Program-made: the position numbers and the translations under genes
Shown: piece by piece, positions 41,311-51,100 of the stretch
How the letters are laid out: each line of letters begins with the position of its first letter
How positions within the stretch are numbered: the stretch's first letter is position 1
The notes under the pieces: generated by a model
Databases searched by the model: none
Seen by the model: only the letters and a program-made list of their open reading frames with translations
Told to the model about the DNA's origin: nothing
Source: Azophilus sp965116165
GTDB taxonomy: Bacteria; Pseudomonadota; Gammaproteobacteria; Pseudomonadales; Azotimanducaceae
Length of the DNA: 64,000 nucleotides
Direction: 5' to 3'
Assembly (NCBI GenBank): GCA_965116165.1
Contig: OZ220484.1
Coordinates: forward strand, 868,001 to 932,000

Positions 41311-42366
41311 TCAACGGAAACTTTGGTTTATCCGTTCCAAGGCGGCGGACCCCGGGCAAAGTTCCGCCTCCGTCAACTCATTCAGCGGGATCTGCACGGT
41401 GTCGAGGACTTCATGGCAATCCGCCGCGTCCGGATCCACATACAGCAGGCCCGTCACCACCTCGCCGCGTTCCTGAAAGCGCTGCACGGCCTCGAGCGCG
41501 CCAACCCGGTCGTGGATATCGTAATCGCTATCCAATTTGTACAGCCGCAATATCGAGCCGTCGTGCAGCCGCACATCCTCCGCGGTACCCGGCTTGTAGT
41601 CGGCTGTAATCTCCCCGCCGCTCGGGTAGAAGTCGGCGTGCACGAAATTGCCGCTGTGCCAGCGTACGTAGTCGAAACTCTTGGTGGAACCGTTGTGGTT
41701 GTTGAAGGCGACACAGGGCGATATGACATCGATAAAGGCCATGCCGTGATGCTTCAACCCCGCCTTGATAAGCGGCACCAATTGCTTCTTGTCGCCCGAA
41801 AAGCTGCGCGCGACGAAGCTGGCGCCGATTTGCAGCGCCATGCTCACCATATCGATGGGCTCGTACAGGTTGGGCACACCCTTCTTGTTGGTCGAGCCCC
41901 GGTCGTTGGTGGCCGAAAACTGGCCCTTGGTGAGCCCGTAGGTGCCGTTGTTGTCAACGATATAGAGCATGTTGATGCGCCGCCGCACCACATGCGCGAA
42001 TTGCCCGAGGCCAATGGAGGCACTGTCGCCATCGCCGGATATGCCGATGCAAATGAGATCCCGGTTGGCCAGGTTGGCACCGGTTGCCACCGAGGGCATG
42101 CGCCCGTGCACCGAATTGAAGCCGTGCGACTTGTCGAGAAAGTAACTGGGCGTTTTTGACGAACAGCCGATGCCGGACATCTTGGCGAAGCGGTGCGGCG
42201 GCAGGGACAATTCCGCGCAGGCCTGCACCACCGCGGCGCTGACGGAATCGTGACCGCATCCGGCGCAGAGTGTCGATACCTGCCCCTCGTAGTCGCGCCG
42301 CGTCAGCCCAAGTTCGTTGACCGGCAGTTGCGGATGATGAATGCGCGGTTTGGCGACAAATGTCAT
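41311..42366 (-). CDS. korB: 2-oxoacid:ferredoxin oxidoreductase, beta subunit
   Basis: A 351-residue thiamine-diphosphate subunit that decarboxylates a 2-oxoacid and forms an acyl-CoA with reduced ferredoxin. The ATG at 42366 overlaps the stop of the alpha gene as ATGA, so the two are coupled. TPP binding is shown by ICIGISGDGDSASIGLGQF and VDNNGTYGLTKGQ; CAGCGHDSV near residue 35 is a cluster-ligand or structural motif of the family. Product and order agree with KorB/OforB. The substrate may be 2-oxoglutarate, pyruvate or a branched or aryl 2-oxoacid. Confidence 0.88.
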   Translation of the reverse strand: MTFVAKPRIHHPQLPVNELGLTRRDYEGQVSTLCAGCGHDSVSAAVVQACAELSLPPHRFAKMSGIGCSSKTPSYFLDKSHGFNSVHGRMPSVATGANLANRDLICIGISGDGDSASIGLGQFAHVVRRRINMLYIVDNNGTYGLTKGQFSATNDRGSTNKKGVPNLYEPIDMVSMALQIGASFVARSFSGDKKQLVPLIKAGLKHHGMAFIDVISPCVAFNNHNGSTKSFDYVRWHSGNFVHADFYPSGGEITADYKPGTAEDVRLHDGSILRLYKLDSDYDIHDRVGALEAVQRFQERGEVVTGLLYVDPDAADCHEVLDTVQIPLNELTEAELCPGSAALERINQSFR

Positions 42367-44198
42367 GAACGCACCTCGGTGAGCCGCGGCAAGCGCCGAG
42401 CCTTGAAATGGGCAAGCACCTGGGCGTGGATGTCGTCGGCGGAGATCGACAGCCCCGCATAGTAGAGCACCGGCACCAGCTTGGCCGGATCGATGTCGCC
42501 CTCGTTGATAAGCAGGGTGCGCATTTGCGCATCGCGGTTTTGGTCCACCACGAAGATCGATTCGTGGCGCTCGATGAACTGATAAACCTCCTCGCCAAAC
42601 GGAAAGCCCCGAATGCGCATGCGGTCGAGCCCAATTCCATCGGCTTGCAGCATCGCCAACGTTTCGTTCATGGGCATGGCGCTGGTGCCGTAGTAGACGA
42701 TGCCGGCCTTCTGGCCGGATTCGTGAATTTCCGCCTTCGGCATCAAGGTCGCCGCGGTCGCCCATTTCCCGAGCAGACGGTCCATGTTGACCCGATAGGA
42801 CTCCGGGTTTTCGGTATAGCGCGCGTACTCGTCCCGAGAGGCGCCGCGGGTAAAGAACGAACCGCGCTCGGGATGGGTTCCCGGCAGGGTTCGGTAGCCG
42901 ATGCCGTCGCCGTCCACATCGAGGTAGCGCCCGAATTCCTCAATGCGCTCCAAATCGTCGGCGCTCAGCACCTTGCCCCGGTCGTACCGGCGGTTGTCGT
43001 CCCAAGCCAGCGGTTCGGAAAGGGAGGGGTTCATGCCCAGGTCGAGGTCGCTCATGACGATAACCGGGGTCTGCAGGCGGTCCGCGAGGTCGAGCGCATC
43101 CGCCGCAAAGTCGAAACACTCCTTCGGATTCGACGGAAACAGCAGCGGGTGCCGGGTGTCACCGTGCGAGGCGTAGGCGGCGGCCAACAAATCGCCCTGT
43201 TGGGTGCGGGTCGGCATGCCCGTGGATGGGCCGGCCCGTTGAATGTCGAACAGCACCGCCGGTATTTCGGCGAAATAGGCGAGCCCCAAAAATTCCGACA
43301 TCAACGATACGCCCGGGCCGCTGGTGGCGGTGAACGCCCGGGCGCCATTCCAGGTCGCGCCGATGACGATGCCAATCGCCGCGAGTTCGTCCTCCGCCTG
43401 GATGACCGCGAACATGCGGAGGCGGGTGGTCCGGTCGATGCGCGTCCGTTCGGCATGGCGCTCAAACGCCTCGGCCATCGAGGTGGAAGGCGTAATCGGA
43501 TACCAGGCACAGATCGTTGCGCCCCCATACAACGCGCCGAGGGCGGCGGCCACATTGCCCTCAATGAATATCCTATCGCCCACCGCATCGCAGCGTCGCA
43601 CCTGGTGCCCGATGGGGCCGCTTAGATAATCCAGCGCGTACCGCCGGCCGATTTCCAAGGCGTGAATGTTGGGTTGGATCAGATCGTCCTTGCCCTTGTA
43701 TTGGGTCGCGACCATGCCGGTGATGATGTCGAACTCAATGTTCAACAGGGCCGACAAAGCCCCCAAATAGACGATGTTCTTGAAAAGGCCGCGTTGTTTG
43801 AGGTCGGCGAATTCCGGCTGCAAAAGCGCCGTGATGGGCATGCCGATTTCCCGGATGTCGCCGCGCCGCAAATGGGCCGCGAGCGGTTTGGAGTTGTCGT
43901 AGAAGAGGTAGCCGCCCGGCTTGATGCTCTCGATATCCTCCGCGTAGGTTTCGGCATTCATGGCCACCATGATGTCCACGCCCTTGCGGCGGCCAAGGTG
44001 ACCGGCTTCGCTGACGCGCACCTCAAACCAAGTGGGCAAACCCTGGATATTGGACGGAAAGATGTTGCGCACCGCCACCGGCACACCCATGCGGAAGATG
44101 GCTTTCGCGAACATGCCGTTGGCGCTCGCCGAACCCGAGCCGTTTACGTTGGCGAAGCGAATGACGAAGTCGTTGTAGGTAAATTCACCGCGATTCAT
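42363..44198 (-). CDS. korA: 2-oxoacid:ferredoxin oxidoreductase, fused gamma-alpha subunit
   Basis: A 611-residue fusion of gamma and alpha domains. The ATG at 44198 (MNRGEFTYNDFVIRFANVNGSGSASAN) starts the gamma domain; upstream frame up to 44333 overlaps the preceding gene. Gamma: MFAKAIFRMGVPVAVRNIFPSNIQG, DIMVAMN. From about residue 190, alpha: RIFIEGNVAAALGALYGGATICAWYPITPSTSMAEAFE, ATSGPGVSLMSEFLGLAYFAEIPAVLFDIQRAGPSTGMPTR, and the C-terminal transketolase-C-like part (DRMRIRGFPFGEEVYQF). It pairs with the beta subunit encoded next. A 132-bp piece of its 3' end (42392-42523) is duplicated at 30600-30731. Confidence 0.9.
   Translation of the reverse strand: MNRGEFTYNDFVIRFANVNGSGSASANGMFAKAIFRMGVPVAVRNIFPSNIQGLPTWFEVRVSEAGHLGRRKGVDIMVAMNAETYAEDIESIKPGGYLFYDNSKPLAAHLRRGDIREIGMPITALLQPEFADLKQRGLFKNIVYLGALSALLNIEFDIITGMVATQYKGKDDLIQPNIHALEIGRRYALDYLSGPIGHQVRRCDAVGDRIFIEGNVAAALGALYGGATICAWYPITPSTSMAEAFERHAERTRIDRTTRLRMFAVIQAEDELAAIGIVIGATWNGARAFTATSGPGVSLMSEFLGLAYFAEIPAVLFDIQRAGPSTGMPTRTQQGDLLAAAYASHGDTRHPLLFPSNPKECFDFAADALDLADRLQTPVIVMSDLDLGMNPSLSEPLAWDDNRRYDRGKVLSADDLERIEEFGRYLDVDGDGIGYRTLPGTHPERGSFFTRGASRDEYARYTENPESYRVNMDRLLGKWATAATLMPKAEIHESGQKAGIVYYGTSAMPMNETLAMLQADGIGLDRMRIRGFPFGEEVYQFIERHESIFVVDQNRDAQMRTLLINEGDIDPAKLVPVLYYAGLSISADDIHAQVLAHFKARRLPRLTEVRS
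42392..42523 (-). repeat. Source copy of the 132-bp segment duplicated at 30600-30731
   Basis: This stretch lies within the intact gamma-alpha gene and encodes part of its last 50 residues. It is identical to 30600-30731. It is continuous with the rest of the gene here, so this is the parent copy. Confidence 0.95.
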
Positions 44199-44218
44199 TC
44201 GACTGGCGTTGGGCCGCT

Positions 44219-46015
44219 TCAGGCGCTCAACTCCTCGGCGTAGGAACCCAATTGCGGGATGTGCACCACGGAACGCTGCATGTCCCAGGCGTTGGTGGGA
44301 CACCGCTCGGCGCACAGCCCGCAGTGCAAACACAGGTCTTCATCCTTGACCATCACCCGTCCCGTCGTCAGTTCCCCGGAAACATAGAGATCCTGCTCGA
44401 CATTCCGCGCCGGTGCCAGCAGCCGTTGGCGCAGATCATTCTCCTCGCTGTTTTCCGTGAAGGTGATGCAATCCATGGGGCAGATGTCCACACAGGCATC
44501 GCATTCGATGCAAAGCCGATCGGTGAACACCGTCTGCACATCGCAGTTCAGGCAGCGTTGCGCCTCGCGGGCGCCAAGACGACGGTCGAACCCCAGTTCC
44601 ACCTCAATTTTGATGTTGTCAAGCGCCTGTCTCTTGTTGGCGTGGGGCACCGGATAGCGGGCGGATGGATCGTGTTCGCTGTCGTAGCTCCACTCGTGCA
44701 GGCCCATTTTGGTGCTGATGAGATTGACCCCTTCGGGGGGCCGGTCCCGCTTCAAATCCTTGCCCTGGCAAAACAGATGGATGGAGATTGCCGCCTGGTG
44801 GGCGTGGGCGGATGCCCAAATGATGTTCTCCGGCCCAAAGGCGCTGTCGCCGCCGAAAAACACCTTGGGATGGGTGGATTGCAGCGTGGTTTCGTCGAGC
44901 AGCGGGCAATCCCACTTGTCGAATTGAATACCGGCATCGCGCTCAATCCACGGACAGTGGTTTTCCTGGCCAATCGCCATCAGGATCTTGTCGGCTTCGA
45001 GGAATACGTCCGGTTCGCCGCTCGGTACATACCCGAGACGACCATTCTCACCCGCAACGGGCTTGACGCAGCCGAAGACCACTCCCTTCAGCTTGCCGTT
45101 TTCGTGCACGAATTCCTTGGGCGGCCGGTTGTTGATGATCGGGATGCCCTCGCGCATGGCGTCTTCCTTCTCCCAATCCGAGGCCTTCATCACCTCGAAC
45201 GCCGACCGGACAACCACGGTGACGCTTTCGGCGCCGACGCGCTTGGAGGTGCGGCAACAATCCATCGCCGTATTGCCGCCGCCCATGACGATGACCTTGC
45301 CGTCGATGGCGCTGGTATGCCCGAAGGCAACGCTTGCCAGCCAATCGATGCCGATGTGGATGTGCTCGTCCACCGCCGCCCGGCCCGGCAAATCCAAATC
45401 CCGCCCACGGGGAGCGCCGGTGCCCACAAAGTAGGCATCGAAATCCATCGCCAGCATGTCTTTCATGCTGGTAATTTCGTAGCCAAAGTGACATTCGACG
45501 CCCATGTCGAGAATGAGATCGACCTCCTCCTCAAGGACATCGGCCGGCAAACGGAACGCCGGAATCTGGGTGCGCATCATACCGCCGCCCGCCGGATCCT
45601 TCTCGAAAAGATGGACTTCGTAGCCGAGCGGCAACAGATCCCGCGCCACCGCCAGCGAGGCGGGGCCCGCTCCAAGCAGCGCAATGCGCTTGCCGTTCTT
45701 TTGTTTGGGGACATGGGGCAGATAGGGCCGAATATCGCCCTTGTGATCCGCCGCCACCCGCTTCAGCCGACAGATCGCAACCGGCTGCTCCTCGGTGCGC
45801 ACGCGCCGGCAGGCCGGTTCGCAGGGCCGGTCGCAGGTGCGCCCGAGAATGCCCGGGAAAACGTTGCTGTCCCAATTGAGCATATAGGCCTCGGTGTAGC
45901 GCTCTTGGGCAATCAGCCGAATATACTCGGGCACGGGCGTGTGCGCCGGACATGCCCACTGGCAATCCACCACCTTGTGGAAATAGCTCGGATCCTGAAT
46001 GTTGGTCGGCTTCAT
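44219..46015 (-). CDS. GltD-like NAD(P)H-dependent flavoprotein with ferredoxin domain
   Basis: A 598-residue FAD/Fe-S protein like glutamate synthase small subunit or NADPH:ferredoxin oxidoreductase. The N-terminal cluster region has CQWACPAHTPVPEYI and GRTCDRPCEPACRR. FAD is bound by RIALLGAGPASLAVARDLL and NAD(P)H by KVIVMGGGNTAMDCCRTSKR. The last quarter has two ferredoxin-type cluster motifs, CIECDACVDICPMDC and CLHCGLCAERCP. It is the first gene of the operon and 20 bp ahead of the gamma-alpha gene, so it most likely moves electrons between NAD(P)H and the ferredoxin-type acceptor of the 2-oxoacid oxidoreductase. A fused ferredoxin here may replace a separate one. Confidence 0.9.
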   Translation of the reverse strand: MKPTNIQDPSYFHKVVDCQWACPAHTPVPEYIRLIAQERYTEAYMLNWDSNVFPGILGRTCDRPCEPACRRVRTEEQPVAICRLKRVAADHKGDIRPYLPHVPKQKNGKRIALLGAGPASLAVARDLLPLGYEVHLFEKDPAGGGMMRTQIPAFRLPADVLEEEVDLILDMGVECHFGYEITSMKDMLAMDFDAYFVGTGAPRGRDLDLPGRAAVDEHIHIGIDWLASVAFGHTSAIDGKVIVMGGGNTAMDCCRTSKRVGAESVTVVVRSAFEVMKASDWEKEDAMREGIPIINNRPPKEFVHENGKLKGVVFGCVKPVAGENGRLGYVPSGEPDVFLEADKILMAIGQENHCPWIERDAGIQFDKWDCPLLDETTLQSTHPKVFFGGDSAFGPENIIWASAHAHQAAISIHLFCQGKDLKRDRPPEGVNLISTKMGLHEWSYDSEHDPSARYPVPHANKRQALDNIKIEVELGFDRRLGAREAQRCLNCDVQTVFTDRLCIECDACVDICPMDCITFTENSEENDLRQRLLAPARNVEQDLYVSGELTTGRVMVKDEDLCLHCGLCAERCPTNAWDMQRSVVHIPQLGSYAEELSA

Positions 46016-46157
46016 AAAGGCTTTCCGGAACGCCTCTTAGACTATCAATGGACGTGAGAAGGGCGCGGTTTTCCCAACAGTGTCTTACGGGGCGGCACTT
46101 TAACTGTTTGATGGGGTTTAAGGAAGCCTAGGCGGTGTTGCGGAACGCCAACCACGG

Positions 46158-46198
46158 ATCCATTGGCGGGATATTCCGCCGGTTCATCCGAGGACTCC
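46158..46198. repeat. REP-like 41-bp repeat, copy 1
   Basis: ATCCATTGGCGGGATATTCC and onward to CTCC. The core GGCGG-GATATT-CCGCC is a perfect hairpin. It matches copy 2 at 46265-46305 with two substitutions. Confidence 0.8.
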
Positions 46199-46264
46199 AC
46201 CGCCGGCCCGCTCGCCGCCCCACCCGCCGACGGAACCTAGCGCCGCGGCTGCCGGAGACTTTGC

Positions 46265-46305
46265 ATCCATTGGCGGGATATTCCACCGGTTCATCCGAGG
46301 GCTCC
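46265..46305. repeat. REP-like 41-bp repeat, copy 2
   Basis: Second copy, 107 bp after the first, direct orientation. A G-to-A change (CCACC) breaks one pair of the hairpin, and an A-to-G change occurs before CTCC. Confidence 0.8.
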
Positions 46306-46529
46306 GCCGCCGCCCGGCCCCGCAAGAGCCCGGACACGGCCATCGGACCGCCCGGGGTAGCGGATCGGCGGCCGACGCGACCAGCCACGACCGGCGGGAC
46401 GGGGACGCCCGTGCCCACCGCCCGGCCGACGACACGCCCCGCGTCAAAACGCCCCCGCCCTCCCGCCGAGGCCGGCGATCCCGGCGAGGGGACGGGAGAT
46501 CCGCCGGGCGGCGGGCGCCGCGGGCCGCC

Positions 46530-48190
46530 TCACCAGCGGGCCCGCACCTCGACGTCGACGCGGTGGTCGGCCGGCGCCCCCGGCGAGTCCGTCTCGCGCC
46601 GCGACGCCCGGATGTCCAGGCTCAGGTCCGGCGACCCCGGCGACGGACCCGGCGACAGCCGCCAGCCGACGCCCATCTCCCGCGACCCGGGCGACACCCC
46701 GTAGATCAGACGCGGGACGCCCACGAGCCGCCCGCCCGGCAGCGGCAGACCGTAGCCCGCCTCCACCGTCCAGCGGCCGCCGCCGCCGGCGCCCGTCCGG
46801 CGCCACAGCGGATCGTCCGCGAACAGCGCCGCCAGACCGCCCCCCGAGGCGCCGCCCAGCTCGCGGCGCAGCGACAGCCGCGGGCCGAGGGACGACCCCG
46901 CCCCCGGATCGTAGGCCAGCGACGCCGAGAAGCCCCGCTCGCCCATGGCCCCGTCACCGTGCGCCAGCAGCGCCCGGCCCTCCACATCCAGCTCGAGCCC
47001 CAGGCGCGGCTCCGTCCACGCGATCCCGCCGCCGACCTCCAGACCGAAACCGGTCTCCGCGTCACCGATGTCGCGCCGCGCCCCGACCTCCAGGCGCGGC
47101 GTCAGGCCGCCGCCGCCCGGCAGCGCGAACCGACGGGCGCCCTCCAGGCCAAGCCGCAGGCGACCGACGCCCGACGCCGTCCCCGCCAGGCCGTCCGTCC
47201 GCGACGACGCCGTGCGCGTCCACAGCGCGTCCGAAACCAGCGACAGCGAGCCGCCGCCCGCGAACGCGAAAAGCTCGCCGCCCGCGCCGGCCGCCGCCAT
47301 GCTCCAGCCGATGGCCGCGTCCAGGGCGCCGCCGGCGCCCGGCCCGAGGCTCACGGCCCCGCCGCCGTGGCCCGCCGCCCCCCACACCGACAGCCGGCCG
47401 GACGGACGCCAGGCGGCGTAGGGGATCGCCGCCGTCAGCGACGCGCCGACAACGCCGGCCGCGCCCGCGTCCCCCGGCGCCCCCCGGTAGCCGCCGTCGC
47501 TCCGGCTCCGCGCCAGCGCAACCCCCAGAAGCCAGTCGCCCCTCGCGTAGTCCGCCCCCAGCAGCGCCGTGCCCACCCGCCCGTCCAGATCGACCCCGTC
47601 CGCGCGCCCGTCGAAGGACGTTTGCGAGCCGCGGCCCCAGAAGCCGAGCACGCCGCCGCCCGCGTCCTCCCCGCGCGTGTGGGCGAAGTCGCTGCCCGCC
47701 AGAAGCTGCCCCGCGTCCATCCCCGCCGACCCGTCGTGGAGCCAGGCCGGGCGGCGCGAGAACGCCGTGCCGACGACGGGCGACGGCCACGCCGCATACC
47801 CCGCGGGCGCCGACGGGTCGCCGGCGGGGGCCGCGGAACCCGGAGCCCCGACCGCCGTTCCCTCCATCGCCACGCCCGGCGCGCGACCGGCGGTCGGGTG
47901 GCCGGGCATGGCCGCGGGGTCGAAACGGTTCGCCGGGCAATCCCGCTCCCCCGCCGCCGCGTCCGGCGCCCCGGCCTCCGTCCCGCCGCCGGCCGGCCCG
48001 GACACCGGCGCGCCGCAGGCGGCCCACGCCGGGCCCGCGCCGCCGCCGAGCGCGTGGCCCCCGAGCGCGCCCCGGAAACCCGGCTCGCGGGCCGCGGCGC
48101 CCGCGCGGCCGACCCGGTCGGCGATGCCGTCCAGAGCCCGCTCCGCCACCGCGCGCCCGAAGCGGCCCAGCCACGCCCGCGGCAGCGGGT
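46530..48190 (-). other. Autotransporter-like beta-barrel domain of the giant protein
   Basis: The last roughly 550 codons begin RAWLGRFGRAVAERALDGIADRV, typical of the linker helix before an autotransporter barrel. They continue with alternating hydrophobic/aromatic strands such as GVALARSRSDGGY and LGLEGARRFALPGGGGLTP, and end on an aromatic residue after VDVEVRAR. The region suggests type V secretion of the upstream repeats. Confidence 0.7.
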
Positions 48191-51100
48191 CCGTGTTCAC
48201 GATCGTCCCCGTCGCCTCGCCGTCCGCGACCACGCCGCCCGCCGCGTCCGACAGCAGCACCGCGAGGGTCTCGCGCCCCTCGTCGTGCGAGTCGTCCAGC
48301 GTCTCAACGCGCACCTCCGACCGGTCCGAGCCCGCCGCGAAGCGCGCCACCCCGGTGGCCGACACGAAGTCCGCCCCCGCCTCCGCGTCCCCGCGCCCGC
48401 CCCCCGACGCCGTGCGCCAGGATACCGACACCGGACGCCGAGCCGGCTCCGACAGCGAGACCGCGAACACCAGCGGCTCCCCCTCGCGGGCGCTGGCGTC
48501 CGCGATCGAAATCTCCGGCGCGCCGAGCGGCGTCGCCAGAACGCGATCCGAACGCGGGCCCGGACCCGCCGCGCTCACCGCCCGCACCAGGAAGCGGTAC
48601 TCGTCCCCGTTCACCAGGCCCGTCACCACGTGACCCGTGGTCGACGCGTCCGAGCCCGGAATGTCCGTCCAGCTCCACGACTCCCCCGCCCGGCGGAAGC
48701 GGACCTGCCAGCGGGTGATGCCCGCATCCCCCGCCGCGCTCCAGGAGAGCGACACCTCGCCGTCGCCCGCCTCCGCCGACAGACCCTCCGGACGACCGGG
48801 CGGCGACTCCGACGGCGCCGCCGCCGAACCCGGCGGGTGGCGGCCACCCTCCGACCCGCCCGGCGACATCGCCTTGTCGTCCTCCGCCACCGTGATCGTC
48901 ACGCTGTCGATGCTCACCGCGTCGTAGCCGCCGCCGCTCGCCGCCAGCGTCAGCGTCACATCCGTGTCGTCCTCCATGTCCGCGTCCTCCCGAACCCACA
49001 CCCGCACCGACTGCGGAACATTCCAGTTCGCCGTCGTGAACGTCAGACCGCCCCAGTTGCTCCCGTCGGAGCCCTGCCCCTGGGTACTGAAGTTCACGTC
49101 GCCCGAAACACCGGACACCGTTACCGTCACGTCCCCCCCCGGCGCCGCGTCCAGCACCACCGTGAAAACCGCGCCGCCGCCCTCGGCCACCGTCAGCGTC
49201 GTCGGCGACACCGTCGCCCCCTTGACCGTGCCCGCCGTCGTCGGCGTCCCCGCGGCCGCGTCGTTCAGCGTCCCATCCGCCGTGACGTCGTCGCCAAGCC
49301 TGTAGCCGTTGCCGGCGCTGTCGTCCCCCAGGGTCACGGTGTAGGTCTCCGCCCCCTCCGAGGTCAGGGCGTCCCTGTTCGTCGGGATCGTCACCGTGCC
49401 GGTGGTGTCGCCGGCGCTGCCGAAGTCCGCCATCAGGGTCTGCGCCAGGCCGCCCGGCAGGTCGGCCGCCGCGAAGCCGCCGCCGCCCCGGTCGGCGAAG
49501 GTCAGACCCACCGGAATGGCGCCCACCAGGGCGCGGTCCGAGGTGATCGAAAGACTGATGTCCGCGCCCTCCGCCACCGCCGCCGGATCGTCCGCCAGCG
49601 TCAGCGTCGCCGTGGTGTCCACCGCCGTCACGGCGATGTCGTCCGCCTCCACATCGGCGTAGTTGGTGCCCGGCGCGTCCACCCCGAGCTCGAGCGTGAA
49701 CTCGTAGCCCCCCAGCTCGTCGGCCACCGGGATGTACACCGGCAGCGTCTTCGGCTCGTTCCAGTTGTACGGCTCGAACACCAGGCTGTACAGCTCAAGG
49801 TCGTCGCTGCCCTCGGCCACGGACGCGACCGTGATCGTCACCGGACCGGTCGGCGCCGCCCCCGCCAGCACCACCCTGTACTCGTCCCCGCCGCCCTCGT
49901 CGATCGTCAGCTCCGTCGGCGTCACCACCACCCGCGGGGTGTTCGGCGCATGCGGCTCGGTCACCGTCACCTCGACATCGTCGATGCTCAATGACGCGCC
50001 GTAGTTCGTGTCGCCGCTGGCCGACGCGTGCGTCAAGGTCGCGCTGTCGTTGGTCGTGTCCGGGTCCGTGGCCGCATTCACCGTCACCGTCTGCGCGGTC
50101 TTCCAGTTCGACGGCGTGAACGTCAACGGCGAACCCGTCACCGTCACCTCGCCCGATTCGCCGCCCACCGTCACCGTCACGTCCGACGTGGGCTTCGTGT
50201 CCAGCTTCACCGTGTAGGTGTTGCTGCCGCCCTCGGCCACCGTCACAGCGCTCGGCGTGATCGTCACCCCCGCCGTGTCGTCGTCCGTGATCGTGCCGGT
50301 CGCCTCGAGTCTCGTCCCGCCGCCGGCAAAGACCACGCGATGGTCATTCGTGCGGATGTTGTTCAGCCGCAGCGTAAGGGTCTCGTTGTCCTCATCCGCC
50401 TCATCGCCCAGAACATCCACCCTCACCGTCTGGCTCAGGGCCGCGCCGGTCGCGTCCGCCGCGAACACCACCTTCCGGTTCGCCTGAAAATGCCTGAAGT
50501 CCTTTCCGGGACCCGCCTCGGCCGTGCCCTCCCGGGCAACCGCGTCCACCTGAACCGGGTGACTCGGAGAACCGCTCAGCGTCACCGTGAAGTTCAGGGC
50601 CGTCCGCCCCGAGTCCCCTTCGACCACCTCCGCGTCCGCCACCGAAATCTCATGACCGGTCGCCGTGGCGTCGTCGTCGTCGGTGATCGTGCCGGTCGCC
50701 TCGAGTCTCGACTCGCCGCCGGCAAAGACCACGCGACTGTCGGCCGTGCGCAGGTTGTTCAACAGCAGCGTAAAGGTCTCGTTGTCCTCGTCCACCTCGT
50801 CGCCCAGCACCTGCACCGCCACCGTCTTGCTCAGGGACGCGCCGGTCGCATTCGCCTCGAAGACAATCTTCCGATCCCTGAAGCCGATGAAGTCCTGGCC
50901 GGGCCCCCAGCCTCCCTTGGCCGCATCGCCCGAATCCTTGGCCCAGGCCGTCGCCTTGATCTCAACCCGGTGACTCGGCGAACCGCTCAACGTCACCGTG
51001 AAGTTCATGGCCGTCTTGTGAGAGTCGCCCTCCGTGACACTCGCATTCGCCACCGAAATGGTGTGGCCGGTGGAGGTCGTGTCGTCGTCGTCGGTGATCG

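Larger units (their letters stand above)
46016..46529. other. Intergenic region with REP-like repeats
   Basis: About 510 bp between the oxidoreductase operon and the end of the giant surface-protein gene. It holds two copies of a 41-bp repeat (46158-46198 and 46265-46305), and the rest is very GC-rich. Frames here are compositional shadows. I see no gene and no clear terminator. Confidence 0.6.

Noticed and set aside
41311..42765. 484-codon version of the beta subunit
   Set aside because: The extra N-terminal 133 codons are an out-of-frame reading of the alpha gene. The ATG at 42366 with ATGA overlap is the natural start.
46128..46418. 96-codon minus frame in the REP-like region
   Set aside because: It contains both REP-like copies and Arg/Gly-rich text; compositional artefact.
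46563..49994. Long + strand open frame opposite the giant gene (1143 codons)
   Set aside because: Antisense shadow of the GC-rich giant gene. It is Arg/Pro/His-rich with no domain; the minus strand encodes clear FN3 and barrel sequence.
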